Below, piece by piece: positions 52,437-61,432 of a stretch of 64,000 nt of DNA; the stretch's first letter is position 1; every line of letters begins with the position of its first letter. Under the pieces are notes generated by a model. It did no database searches, was not told the origin of the DNA, and saw only the letters and a program-made list of their open reading frames with translations. The stretch covers positions 61,888 through 125,887 of the forward strand of contig JACMLY010000067.1 of the NCBI GenBank assembly GCA_014379345.1, in the 5' to 3' direction. Made by a program: the position numbers and the translations under genes. The DNA comes from Chitinophagaceae bacterium. GTDB lineage: Bacteria > Bacteroidota > Bacteroidia > Chitinophagales > Chitinophagaceae.

Positions 52437-53324
52437 TCAGGCAGATTGCCTTTCCAGCTCCTTTCCGGCCGCTCTATAAATTTTTTCCCGCTTGTAATGA
52501 TACCACCATTCCGGAGCTGTTTTTTTCATTAATGTGTCGATACTCCGCATTCCTACCAGGTTCCACGCCCCCTGCACAATGCCTGGAATAGTACGTTGAA
52601 CCGCGCGCAGACTCATGGCAAAGCCACTATCAAGATATTCCATATGATGCCAGTAACCTGCAGGCATAAACAGCGTGTCGCCATGTTCCAGTGTTACCTC
52701 ATACCCCTTTGCCAGTTTGAGCGCGGGAAATTTCTCATAGTCAGGATGGCCATTATTTTTGTAATAATGACTAAAGTCGGCCAGGCTCAATACTTCAAAG
52801 GGCTTGCGGTACAACTTATGTTGTTCTGTATAGGGAAATAGCAACACTTTTTTACGCCCAACAAACTGAGTATGGATTATATGCGACATGTCCATGTCAA
52901 AATGCATATGCGTAATACTTGTAGCTCCCCCAACGAACAACATCGGGAACCTTTTTACAAACCCCTTCATCAGATGATCTGGCCAGGTGAAATCATCGGT
53001 CAACTGAGGGGCATGGTTAAAAATATTAAATAAAAAAATCCTCCACTGCGCAGGCCCGGTTTTAACCATATCCACATAATCTGCAAATGTTGTATACTCA
53101 TCCGCCTTATTTACAGGTGTGTACGCATCACTTTTAATATTGTTATAGATTCCAACTTGCTGAGTTCCTACTACCTCTTTAAAATAATCCCATGACCATT
53201 TATTATAAGCGGGCCATTGTTTTGCAAGGCTGGTTATAACAATGGGCCTTCCGGTTTTATAATAATTTTGCTGAAAATCTTCATCACTGATCTTTTCTAC
53301 TTTCTCTATTGGTTGTAAAAGCAT
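52437..53324 (-). CDS. Cupin-like / JmjC-type dioxygenase domain protein
   Basis: A 295-residue protein of the cupin_8 type, resembling tRNA or protein hydroxylases. The iron-binding HxD is in THMHFDMDMSHIIH and the distal His in GDTLFMPAGYWHHMEYL, with a FVGRKKVLLFP strand between them. It begins with KISDEDFQQNYYKTGRPIVI, the usual N-terminal lead of this family. Fe(II)/2-oxoglutarate-dependent hydroxylation is likely; the target is unknown. Confidence 0.87.
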   Translation of the reverse strand: MLLQPIEKVEKISDEDFQQNYYKTGRPIVITSLAKQWPAYNKWSWDYFKEVVGTQQVGIYNNIKSDAYTPVNKADEYTTFADYVDMVKTGPAQWRIFLFNIFNHAPQLTDDFTWPDHLMKGFVKRFPMLFVGGATSITHMHFDMDMSHIIHTQFVGRKKVLLFPYTEQHKLYRKPFEVLSLADFSHYYKNNGHPDYEKFPALKLAKGYEVTLEHGDTLFMPAGYWHHMEYLDSGFAMSLRAVQRTIPGIVQGAWNLVGMRSIDTLMKKTAPEWWYHYKREKIYRAAGKELERQSA

Positions 53325-53340
53325 CTTGAAAGATTTGACG

Positions 53341-53348
53341 CAAAGTTA
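53341..53348 (-). promoter_or_regulatory. Candidate -7 box of the cupin gene
   Basis: TAACTTTG on the minus strand lies 16 bp before the cupin start codon, with no clear -33 box. Confidence 0.4.
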
Positions 53349-53473
53349 ATATTTAATCTATTTTTTATTAACGCGCTAACATGTTTCTTTGTTCAGCCTG
53401 GTTTTATAACATTTTTTTGAGAGTAGATTTTATTGGTGTGGATATCCTTCGCGTTTATTGGTAAATTTACCTT

Positions 53474-54085
53474 ATGTTATTGCATCTTCATCCTGAAAAT
53501 CCACAACCCCGGAATATTCGAACCATCGTAGATTGTATAGAAAGCGGAGGAATTATAATATACCCTACCGATACCATCTATGGCCTGGGCTGCGATATTT
53601 TTCAAACTAAAGCAATTGAGAAAATATGCAGGATTAAAAACATTCAGCCTCAAAAGGCGCAAATGTCTTTCATTTGTTTTGATCTCAGCGATCTTAGCCG
53701 ATATGCCAAAAGTATCTCAACTCCTATATATCGCCTTTTAAAAAGTCATTTGCCCGGCCCTTACACATTTATCTTACCCGCGAGCAGAGAAGTACCTAAA
53801 ATTTTAAAGAGTAAAAAAGACACGATTGGTATTCGTGTTCCCAATAATAACATTGCAAGAACGATTGTGAAGGAATTAGGTCATCCAATCATTAGTACCT
53901 CTTTGCCAGGAGAGATGGTGGAAGAATACACTGATCCGGAGATCATCTATGAAAATTTCAAAGGTCTTGTTGATATTGTCATACAGGGTGGTCCGGGTGG
54001 AATTGTACCCTCCACTGTTATAGATTGCACAACAGAAGAACCGGTTGTTATTCGGGAAGGGTTGGGCGAATGGGTTGTGGAATGA
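53474..54085 (+). CDS. YrdC/YciO-type threonylcarbamoyl-AMP synthase family protein
   Basis: A 203-residue Sua5/YciO/YrdC-domain protein: GIIIYPTDTIYGLGCD (nucleotide site), KAQMSFICFDLSDLSRYAK, LPGPYTFILPAS and IGIRVPNNN. The length and the missing Sua5 tail fit the YciO branch rather than full Sua5. It may help make t6A in tRNA or do a related reaction. A 12-bp palindrome GGTAAATTTACC (53460-53471) lies directly before the start codon. Confidence 0.87.
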   Translation: MLLHLHPENPQPRNIRTIVDCIESGGIIIYPTDTIYGLGCDIFQTKAIEKICRIKNIQPQKAQMSFICFDLSDLSRYAKSISTPIYRLLKSHLPGPYTFILPASREVPKILKSKKDTIGIRVPNNNIARTIVKELGHPIISTSLPGEMVEEYTDPEIIYENFKGLVDIVIQGGPGGIVPSTVIDCTTEEPVVIREGLGEWVVE

Positions 54086-54099
54086 TTTATTTTTGAACG

Positions 54100-54732
54100 A
54101 TGATTATAAACCCGGCTGACCCGGTAGATACCGCGGTCCTTTATCAAAAATTCTTTCCCCGGTCATTTGTACTGGAAACTCCCAGAGTAATATTGAGGCT
54201 ACTTGAGCGCAATGATCAGCACCTGTTTTCACCCCTTACAAAAAGTAACGAGATCTGGAAATATTTTACGAAGGATCTTTCTGAGGAATCTGCATTGAAA
54301 CAATGGATCGAAGAGGCATTAATGGAAAGAACCAATAGCAAACGGATGCCTTTCACGATCATCGACAAGGATACCAAAAGCATTTGCGGAAGTACCAGTT
54401 ATGGTAATCTTTCCTTTTTCGATAAACGGGTGGAGATCGGCTGGACATGGCTCGGTACCGAATTTATGGGTACAGGCGTGAACCGGCAGGCTAAATTTGC
54501 ATTGCTGAGTTTTGCTTTTGAGGTCATGAAGATGGAGCGTGTGGAAGTGAAAACAGATAACCTGAATGAAAGAGCAAAAACAGCATTGCTTAAAATAGGA
54601 ATGAAACCTGAAGGGGTCTTAAGAAGCCATATGCAAATGCATTCGAATCGAAGAAGGGATTCGGTATATTACAGCATTCTGCAGGAAGAGTGGGAAAATG
54701 TCAAATCGCTTTTCTTTGCCGACCTGGTGTAG
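54100..54732 (+). CDS. GNAT family N-acetyltransferase (RimJ/RimL-like)
   Basis: A 210-residue acetyltransferase: LETPRVILRLLERNDQH, GSTSYGNLSFFDKRVEIGWTWLGTEFMGTGVNRQAKFALLSFAFE (acetyl-CoA loop area), VEVKTDNLNERAKTALLKIGM and RRDSVYYSILQEEW are all standard for the RimJ/RimL branch. It is 14 bp downstream of the YciO gene and probably cotranscribed. The target is unknown. Confidence 0.92.
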   Translation: MIINPADPVDTAVLYQKFFPRSFVLETPRVILRLLERNDQHLFSPLTKSNEIWKYFTKDLSEESALKQWIEEALMERTNSKRMPFTIIDKDTKSICGSTSYGNLSFFDKRVEIGWTWLGTEFMGTGVNRQAKFALLSFAFEVMKMERVEVKTDNLNERAKTALLKIGMKPEGVLRSHMQMHSNRRRDSVYYSILQEEWENVKSLFFADLV

Positions 54733-54734
54733 GG

Positions 54735-54924
54735 TTAAAGTTTAAGGTTTAAGGATTAAAGTTTACAGTTGAAAGCGGATCCGTTGTTGGTGTCTTCACG
54801 AACAATAGTGTGACATAAAGTTTATGTATACGTCGATTACCTTCTATTCAACATTGACTTTTACCCCCACCTGTTGTTGGTAAAACACGAAAAACGGCGT
54901 GAAACTTTAAACCTTAAACTTTAA
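54735..54924. repeat. Inverted 7-bp arrays between convergent GNAT and rnhB genes
   Basis: The left arm has six heptamers of the type TTAARGT (54735-54776). The right arm has three complementary heptamers ACTTTAA / ACCTTAA / ACTTTAA (54904-54924). The right arm includes the rnhB stop codon (54914-54916) and the last residues MFKV. The left arm starts 2 bp after the GNAT stop. The 127-bp centre has no feature I recognise. Confidence 0.8.
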
Positions 54925-55534
54925 ACATCACTCCCATTTCCAAAGACAATTGAGAAGAAGAGCAGCATTGAAAAGTTTTACGGTGATAAGGCGATAAACC
55001 ATGTACTTCGATGGCCTTTCGATGCTCTTCCGTGCCATACCCTTTATTGGTGATCCATTTGTAGTGTGGATATTGAAGATGAAGATTTTTCATAAAATCA
55101 TCCCGATATGTTTTAGCCAGGATACTGGCAGCAGCTATTGATGCATACGTCGCGTCTCCTTTTATTATACATTCATGCGGAGTTCGCCCGTACCTGGTAA
55201 ACCGGTTACCGTCGATCAATAACAATCTGGGTTTCGTTTTTAAAGTATCAATGGCCAGATGCATGGCTTTGAACGAAGCTTTCAGAATATTGATCCGGTC
55301 AATCTCTTCATGATCTACCTGGGCTACACTAGAAGCAACAGCATGTAACTCAATATACGTTCGCAATTCATATCGCAGCTCTTCGGGAACCTGTTTAGAA
55401 TCATTTAAGGCCGGGTGAAAAAAATAAGGCGGAAGAATAACTGCCGCTGCAAATACCGGTCCTGCCAAACATCCCCTGCCTGCCTCATCGCAGCCGGCTT
55501 CAATTTTTTTGGTTTGATAATTCGTTTTCAGCAA
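54914..55534 (-). CDS. rnhB: Ribonuclease HII
   Basis: A 206-residue type 2 RNase H that nicks RNA in RNA-DNA hybrids. Motifs are [23 protein letters not shown] (DEAGRG with catalytic Asp and Glu), LLIDGNRF and [21 protein letters not shown] (Asp and Lys). I start at TTG 55534 (reading as MLKTNYQ), which matches the family's usual start and follows a TATTTTTG box (55549-55556) by 14 bp. The C-terminal end comes from the repeat array. Confidence 0.92.
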   Translation of the reverse strand: MLKTNYQTKKIEAGCDEAGRGCLAGPVFAAAVILPPYFFHPALNDSKQVPEELRYELRTYIELHAVASSVAQVDHEEIDRINILKASFKAMHLAIDTLKTKPRLLLIDGNRFTRYGRTPHECIIKGDATYASIAAASILAKTYRDDFMKNLHLQYPHYKWITNKGYGTEEHRKAIEVHGLSPYHRKTFQCCSSSQLSLEMGVMFKV

Positions 55535-55548
55535 GCAGGTTCTTTCGC

Positions 55549-55556
55549 CAAAAATA
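55549..55556 (-). promoter_or_regulatory. Candidate -7 box of rnhB
   Basis: TATTTTTG on the minus strand ends 14 bp before the proposed TTG start of rnhB. Confidence 0.45.
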
Positions 55557-55647
55557 AGGGGATGGCAAAATTTTTAGAAATTAAGTTTTCAACCTGCATA
55601 ACTTGGTGGCAACAGGTTTGCATTATATACAGACGAAACCATATATT

Positions 55648-55959
55648 ATGAATACATTTTCTGAAGTCATTAATTCGGGTAAGCCCGTATTGGTTGATTT
55701 TTATGCCGAGTGGTGTGGTCCTTGCAAAATGATGCCTCCCATCCTTAAAGAATTAAAAAATATGATGCAGGATGAGATTACAATTTTGAAGATCGATGTT
55801 GATAAAAATCCGCACGTAGCTGAAGCTTTTCAGATACAGGGAGTACCCACCCTTATTATATTTAAAGATGGAGAAATTAAATGGCGACAATCCGGAGTAT
55901 CAAATGCCAACCAACTACAGCAGGTTCTGCAACATTTGCCTGATAAAGTGGGCGGATAG
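55648..55959 (+). CDS. trxA: Thioredoxin
   Basis: A 103-residue thioredoxin with active site AEWCGPCKMMPP and the cis-Pro loop QGVPTLIIFKDGE. The frame opens at ATG 55603, but ATG 55648 (MNTFSEVINSGKPVLVDFYAEWCGPC) gives the normal length. It lies upstream of two YeeE/YedE genes, so it may supply reductant for sulfur or thiol chemistry. Confidence 0.94.
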   Translation: MNTFSEVINSGKPVLVDFYAEWCGPCKMMPPILKELKNMMQDEITILKIDVDKNPHVAEAFQIQGVPTLIIFKDGEIKWRQSGVSNANQLQQVLQHLPDKVGG

Positions 55960-56003
55960 GTTTATATTGAATTTTTAAAGATTCTATTTATAAAAAATCT
56001 ATC

Positions 56004-56573
56004 ATGTCATTTTCAGAATGGCTGCATGAGCCGTGGCCTTGGTATGTGGCGGGGCCGTTAATTGGATTAATTGTTCCCCTGCTGCTAATAATCGGCAATA
56101 AACCATTTGGCATATCCTCTTCTTTGCGACATATCTGCGCAGCATGCCTTCCGTCAGGAATTCCTTATTTCAAATACAATTGGAAACACGAATCATGGAA
56201 TTTATTTTTTGTAGCCGGTATCATCATCGGAGGGGCAATAACTGCGCTTTGGTTCAACAACCCTAAGCCCATATTATTAAATCCTATCCTGGTAGGGCAA
56301 TTTCAACAACAGGGCATTACCAATTTCAGAGGCCTTTTACCTCCCCAGCTTTTTAACTGGAATAATTTGTTTTCGGCCCAGGGATTCTTGTTAGTTGTAG
56401 TAGGAGGTTTTTTGGTTGGATTTGGAACACGTTATGCAGGCGGATGCACGTCAGGACATTCTATCATGGGCTTATCAAATCTCCAATGGCCTTCTCTGGT
56501 AGCAACCGCTTGTTTTATGGCCGGCGGATTTGTCACTGCTAATCTTATTATTCCCATTATACTGAAATGGTAA
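56004..56573 (+). CDS. YeeE/YedE family sulfur transport protein, first half-protein
   Basis: A 189-residue membrane protein with about five helices. RYAGGCTSGHSIMGLSNLQ is the conserved cysteine motif of the YeeE/YedE (TsuA-like) family, which transports thiosulfate or related sulfur compounds. Bacteroidota often encode two half-size YeeE proteins in tandem. It lies 44 bp downstream of trxA and 3 bp upstream of its partner. Confidence 0.9.
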   Translation: MSFSEWLHEPWPWYVAGPLIGLIVPLLLIIGNKPFGISSSLRHICAACLPSGIPYFKYNWKHESWNLFFVAGIIIGGAITALWFNNPKPILLNPILVGQFQQQGITNFRGLLPPQLFNWNNLFSAQGFLLVVVGGFLVGFGTRYAGGCTSGHSIMGLSNLQWPSLVATACFMAGGFVTANLIIPIILKW

Positions 56574-56576
56574 TCC

Positions 56577-57098
56577 ATGAAAACAAATGAATTGATCGAA
56601 AGACCTTCTAAAGAATTCAATAACGACTTTGAAGTACAATCTCTTGACGAAGGATATATTCAGCACTCAGCACAAGATCATTTCCCGCAACAAAAGCTGC
56701 CATATCTTTTTGCTGGTGTTTTATTTGGAATACTCCTGGTGAAGTCTGAAGTGATCTCATGGTTTCGTATACAGGAAATGTTCCGCCTTCAAAGTTTTCA
56801 CATGTACGGCATTCTTGGATCCGCGGTGATAGTGGGAATAATTTCTGTTTGGATGATCAAAAAATTTGATATTAAAACGATTCGTGGCGAAAGCATACAA
56901 TTGTTCCCTAAAAAATTCAATAAGGGCCAGATCTATGGCGGCTTGTTGTTTGGTTGCGGATGGGCATTGACCGGAGCTTGCCCGGGGCCCCTTTTTGCTC
57001 AGATCGGGACAGGCGCTTTCATTGTTATCATAACCTTATATAGTGCCATAGCGGGCACATGGTTGTATGGTTTGATAAGGCACAAACTTCCACATTAA
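56577..57098 (+). CDS. YeeE/YedE-related protein, second half-protein (DUF6691-like)
   Basis: A 173-residue membrane protein. About 35 soluble residues precede four helices; GGLLFGCGWALTGACPGPLFAQIGTG has the second conserved cysteine (GACPG) of the YeeE family. It begins 3 bp after the first half-protein, so the two probably form one transporter. Sulfur uptake or handling is inferred. Confidence 0.87.
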   Translation: MKTNELIERPSKEFNNDFEVQSLDEGYIQHSAQDHFPQQKLPYLFAGVLFGILLVKSEVISWFRIQEMFRLQSFHMYGILGSAVIVGIISVWMIKKFDIKTIRGESIQLFPKKFNKGQIYGGLLFGCGWALTGACPGPLFAQIGTGAFIVIITLYSAIAGTWLYGLIRHKLPH

Positions 57099-57134
57099 TT
57101 CTTTTCCTGATCCCGGTAACAACTATTCGTACAC

Positions 57135-57142
57135 TACCTTTG
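57135..57142 (+). promoter_or_regulatory. Candidate -7 box of ctaA (near-leaderless)
   Basis: TACCTTTG ends 7 bp before the ctaA start codon, so the leader would be only a few bases. No clear -33 element is seen. Confidence 0.45.
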
Positions 57143-57149
57143 CGCCGCC

Positions 57150-58235
57150 ATGCGTGTAGTCTCGACTTCCCATTCTTCGTCCAGGCCGGTTGCTAATTGG
57201 ATACTGATCGGCGTTTTTATGTTATTGGTACAGGTAATCCTTGGCGGTATTACCCGTTTAACAGGGTCAGGTCTGTCTATAACGGAATGGAATGTGGTAA
57301 CAGGCACCCTTCCCCCATTAAACGAAGCGAAATGGCTGGCAGAATTCGATAAATACAAACAAACTCCTCAGTACCAGTTACTCAATGCTGATTTTATACT
57401 TGCAGATTTTAAATTCATTTTTTTCTGGGAATGGCTACATCGTTTCTGGGCAAGATTGATCGGCGTTGTTTTCGTTATTGGATTTGTGTACCTGGTGTCA
57501 AAAAAGCAGTTAAAAAAGAGTATGGAAAAACCCCTACTTATCCTTTTTCTGCTGGGAGCATTGCAGGGCGCCATTGGCTGGATCATGGTTGCAAGCGGCC
57601 TAACCGGTGATGCTGTGTATGTAAAACCCACCCGCCTGGCTCTGCATTTCACTTTCGCTTTGGGTTTAATATGCTATGCTTTCTGGTTTGCTCTGCAGTT
57701 GACGATCCCTGCTTCACAAAAGATCCTAGCTCCCGCTGTAAAAAAGTGGACCTGGCTGCTGGTGGCATTGCTACTCGTTCAGCTGATTTATGGTGCTTTA
57801 ATGGCTGGGCATAAAGCGGCAACAGCAGCGCCTTCATGGCCCGAAATAAATGGAATGCTGATCCCTGATAGCATTTTTACTGAAAAGCCGGTACTGCTTA
57901 ACTTCATTGAAAATAAAATTACCATTCATTTCATTCATCGCAGCCTCGCTTATATCTTATTAACGGTGACAATCCTGTTTACCCTGAAATTATACCGGCT
58001 TCCAAAGATCTCTTCAGTCTTTCGAAAAATCAGGTTGATCCCACTCATATTAATTATAGGCCAGTTATTACTGGGAATTCTAGCAGTTTTGACCAGTCCT
58101 GGCATTGTGCCTAATCATTGGGGATTTTTTGAGTGGATGGCCCAGTTGCACCAATTGGTTGCCATGTTATTTTTACTTAGCCTGATAACTATATTGTATC
58201 TTACCAATACTAAATCTTTTATGCAGCTTTCATAA
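57150..58235 (+). CDS. ctaA: Haem A synthase (COX15/CtaA type)
   Basis: A 361-residue membrane enzyme that oxidises haem O to haem A. GGITRLTGSGLSITEWNVVTGTLPPL, FIFFWEWLHRFWARLIG (His), RLALHFTFALGL, FIHRSLAYIL and QLHQLVAMLF (His) fit the COX15 family, which has eight helices. It supplies haem A to the oxidase at 30743 and works after ctaB at 32837, but is 24 kb away from that operon. Confidence 0.94.
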   Translation: MRVVSTSHSSSRPVANWILIGVFMLLVQVILGGITRLTGSGLSITEWNVVTGTLPPLNEAKWLAEFDKYKQTPQYQLLNADFILADFKFIFFWEWLHRFWARLIGVVFVIGFVYLVSKKQLKKSMEKPLLILFLLGALQGAIGWIMVASGLTGDAVYVKPTRLALHFTFALGLICYAFWFALQLTIPASQKILAPAVKKWTWLLVALLLVQLIYGALMAGHKAATAAPSWPEINGMLIPDSIFTEKPVLLNFIENKITIHFIHRSLAYILLTVTILFTLKLYRLPKISSVFRKIRLIPLILIIGQLLLGILAVLTSPGIVPNHWGFFEWMAQLHQLVAMLFLLSLITILYLTNTKSFMQLS

Positions 58236-58308
58236 TCTCAGGGCCGCCTTTACGTTTAAGAGTAACATGCCATACCTAAAATAGTGTGACCTGTTTCGTA
58301 GTAAGCCG

Positions 58309-60561
58309 ATGAAGCCATTTTTAAAAGGATTATATCATTCATTTCCCGTGCAGTTAGTATTGCTGCACTTTAAAAAGTTCCAGGTTCTGTTGCTGTTCTG
58401 GTTTTTGATGTTCAGCACGGTGGGTGGAACATTCATGCATAGTTATGGTGCAGATTCATTATTTCTTGCCCCTGAATACCTGGGCAATGTGAATGCCATG
58501 AGTGCTGCAATTATGGGAGTAGCCATAGGCGTTTTTATCATGAGCTGGAACATCACCACATTTATTTTATTTTGCCGTCATTTCCGGTTTCTGGCAACAA
58601 CCTCTAATCCATTCTTAAAATATTGTGTCAACAATGCAATCATCCCGCTGATATTCCTTGTATATTATTTTACCAGGGCTATTGAGTTCGATAAATACAA
58701 AGAATTAATGACCGGGGTTGAGATCCTTCTTGTAACAGGTGGCTTTGTTTGCGGACTGATCCTTCTTATTGCCATATCATTGATCTATTTTTTCAGAGCC
58801 GATAAAACAATCATCAGGCGACTTACTCCTGTTATCAGTAACCCGCAATTGTTCAAGGCTCAGTTCAAAAAGAATGAAACTAAGCTAGGCGAAAGCCGTC
58901 TTATAAAAGTTGAGTGGTATTTAAATAATGCTTTTATATTAAAGAAAGTCAGGGATGTTTCACACTACAGTCGCGAGTTCATTGAAACAATATTTAATCG
59001 TCATCATTTTGCAGCAGTCCTTTCCATCTTTATCGCCTTTATATTTCTGATCGTCATTGGATTTTTGATGGACGGTCCTGTTTTTCAATTGCCGGCAGCA
59101 GCCGGTATCACTATTTTCTTCGCCATCCTGATCGCCATATCCGGTGCGTTCTCCTATTTTTTACAAAGTTGGAGTATTCCCTTTCTGGTGGCTTTGATTT
59201 TTGTTTTGAATCTGCTCTACAAATACGATGTATTTGATCCCAGCAATAAAGCCTACGGTCTTAATTATATCAATAAAACCGACCGCCCTGCATACAATAA
59301 AAACGCTCTTTCTCGGTTAAGTTCTCCTGACAACATTGCAAGCGATATCAGGAACATGATTGCTATCCTTGATAATTGGAAGAAAAAGCAGCCGGAAGAA
59401 AAGCCGCTTATTTACCTGATCAATACCAGCGGCGGTGGAAACAGGAGCGCGAATTTTACCATGAATGTTCTTCAGCGCCTCGATAGCCTGAGTGGCGGAA
59501 CACTAATGGATAAAACTTTTTTGATCACGGGGGCATCCGGCGGAATGTTGGGTGCAAGCTATTATCGCGAGTTAGCAAGACAAAGACCAGCCGGAATTAA
59601 TCCGTTAGAAAAAAAGTATGTTGAAGATATTTCGCAAGACCTTTTGAATTCACTATTTACTTCCTTTGTTGCCCGTGATCTGGCCTCGCCTGCACAAAAA
59701 TTTAAGGTGGGTAATTACAGCTATATAAAGGATCGCGGCTATGCATTTGAACAAAAACTGAGTGCTAACACGAGAGGTTTTCTAAATAAAAGATTAAAAG
59801 ATTATGCAGAAGACGAGAAAAATGCAAGAATCCCCTTGATATTCTACAATTCGGTTATTACCAGCGACGGAAGAAAAATGATCATCAGTACCCAACCTGT
59901 AAGTTTCTTAATGAAACCGCTTCACGATACTGCCAATATATCGGCTATGGATGCGGACGGGGTAGATTATCAGCGTTTATTTGCAAACCAGGATCCAATG
60001 AACCTCCGCGTTTTGACTGCCTTGCGGATGAATGCTACTTTTCCGTATGTGCTGCCGAACGTATGGCTGCCAACAAAACCTGTTATTGACGTAATGGATG
60101 CGGGGTTGCGTGATAATTATGGCCAGGAAAGCGCTGTTCGTTTTGTGCACGTATTCAGGGAGTGGATAAAACAAAATACAAGCGGTGTTGTGTTGTTGCA
60201 AATCCGCGACCGAAAAACGGGTGGGTGGGATAATGAATATAAGTCGGAAGAATTCAGTGAACTTTTTACAAAGCCTTTTTTATTACTGCAATACAACTGG
60301 TATAAGATGCAGGAGTATAATCAAAATGATCTCCTGAGCATGTCACAAACCATCATGGGAGAAAAGCTGTATAAAATATCTTTTCAATACGTTCCTAAAA
60401 AAGAAGATGCCGGAGCGGCGCTGAATTTTCACCTGACAAAAAGAGAAAAATACAATATTGCGACTGCTCTCGATAATGAAAACAATACGCAGGCATTTCG
60501 GCAATTTCTTGAAATATCACACCTGATTTCTAAGAAGGCTGCAATAGCCGGAAAGCCTTAG
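58309..60561 (+). CDS. Membrane-domain patatin-like phospholipase fusion
   Basis: A 750-residue protein. Residues 1 to about 310 have seven or so hydrophobic helices (among them FQVLLLFWFLMFSTVGG and IFIAFIFLIVIGFL). Residues about 350-740 are a patatin-like domain: NTSGGGNRSANFTMN (oxyanion loop), GASGGMLGASYYRE (GxSxG nucleophile) and VMDAGLRDNYG (catalytic Asp). It probably hydrolyses membrane lipids. Its 3' end overlaps the convergent diacylglycerol kinase gene by 32 bp. Confidence 0.82.
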   Translation: MKPFLKGLYHSFPVQLVLLHFKKFQVLLLFWFLMFSTVGGTFMHSYGADSLFLAPEYLGNVNAMSAAIMGVAIGVFIMSWNITTFILFCRHFRFLATTSNPFLKYCVNNAIIPLIFLVYYFTRAIEFDKYKELMTGVEILLVTGGFVCGLILLIAISLIYFFRADKTIIRRLTPVISNPQLFKAQFKKNETKLGESRLIKVEWYLNNAFILKKVRDVSHYSREFIETIFNRHHFAAVLSIFIAFIFLIVIGFLMDGPVFQLPAAAGITIFFAILIAISGAFSYFLQSWSIPFLVALIFVLNLLYKYDVFDPSNKAYGLNYINKTDRPAYNKNALSRLSSPDNIASDIRNMIAILDNWKKKQPEEKPLIYLINTSGGGNRSANFTMNVLQRLDSLSGGTLMDKTFLITGASGGMLGASYYRELARQRPAGINPLEKKYVEDISQDLLNSLFTSFVARDLASPAQKFKVGNYSYIKDRGYAFEQKLSANTRGFLNKRLKDYAEDEKNARIPLIFYNSVITSDGRKMIISTQPVSFLMKPLHDTANISAMDADGVDYQRLFANQDPMNLRVLTALRMNATFPYVLPNVWLPTKPVIDVMDAGLRDNYGQESAVRFVHVFREWIKQNTSGVVLLQIRDRKTGGWDNEYKSEEFSELFTKPFLLLQYNWYKMQEYNQNDLLSMSQTIMGEKLYKISFQYVPKKEDAGAALNFHLTKREKYNIATALDNENNTQAFRQFLEISHLISKKAAIAGKP

Positions 60562-61432
60562 GCTTTATCCGGATATTAAAGACAGAAGAAGTGGAGACAG
60601 GGTCTCCGTCAATATGCAATGGTGCATGCCCGGTATTATGAATTTGGATGCTTTTGGTTTGAAAATAAATAATATTCCTTCTGTTTAAATGGTCATCGAG
60701 TTGTTGTAACGCATTGATTCCTGTGATCTGCCCCAGGATAGAGAAAGGCAGCATCAATTTGTTCATCTTCTTTACGATAACAATATCCATCAATCCATCT
60801 TTTAAACTGGCATGAGGGGCGATCTTGAAATTATTTCCGAACTGGTTACTATTGGCTATACTTATAAAAAAAGCCTCTGTTTCAAAATTTTTTTCTTTTG
60901 ATTTAATAGTGAAGACATAGGGACTTGCCTTAAAGAAATTAATGGCAGATATTTTCACATAAGTCTGGAGCCCTCTTTTTTTTTCTTTAGCAAAGTCATG
61001 AGCCACCTGCGCATCGAATCCGAGGCCGCAAAGCATACACGAAAACTGATTATTAATGTACAGGCCATCTACTTTTGATGCATTTCCCTGAAAGATAATT
61101 TCCAATGCTTTTACCGGAGATACCGGAATTTTGGCAGTAAGCGCAAGCCCATTGCCCGAACCCATCGGTATAATACCAAACCTGACTTCCAGATCCATCA
61201 AAGCTGCGGCCACTGAACTGATAGTTCCATCACCGCCACAAATCACAACATCCGTAATTTTTTCAGCGATGATTTTCTTTCTTAGATTTTCATAATTGCC
61301 ATTTTTAGAGCTGACTTGGATTTCAAAAGGAATATTTTGCTCAGTTGTTTTTTTATGAATAATATCTTTTAACGAAGTTTTTTCTTTTGTACCTGAAATG
61401 GGATTGATGAGATAGACAATTTTTCGAAGCAT
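60530..61432 (-). CDS. Diacylglycerol kinase family lipid kinase
   Basis: A 300-residue lipid kinase with VVICGGDGTISSVAAALM (GGDGT nucleotide site), GIIPMGSGNGLALTAKI (GSGN), CGLGFDAQVAH and PLHIDGDP. This family phosphorylates diacylglycerol, sphingosine or related lipids. The 3' end overlaps the patatin-fusion gene, so both may act on membrane lipid turnover, though they are transcribed towards each other. Confidence 0.93.
   Translation of the reverse strand: MLRKIVYLINPISGTKEKTSLKDIIHKKTTEQNIPFEIQVSSKNGNYENLRKKIIAEKITDVVICGGDGTISSVAAALMDLEVRFGIIPMGSGNGLALTAKIPVSPVKALEIIFQGNASKVDGLYINNQFSCMLCGLGFDAQVAHDFAKEKKRGLQTYVKISAINFFKASPYVFTIKSKEKNFETEAFFISIANSNQFGNNFKIAPHASLKDGLMDIVIVKKMNKLMLPFSILGQITGINALQQLDDHLNRRNIIYFQTKSIQIHNTGHAPLHIDGDPVSTSSVFNIRIKPKAFRLLQPS

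Noticed and set aside
52308..52532. 74-codon plus-strand ORF
   Set aside because: It overlaps the 3' end of the cupin gene in antisense, has no family resemblance and no promoter.
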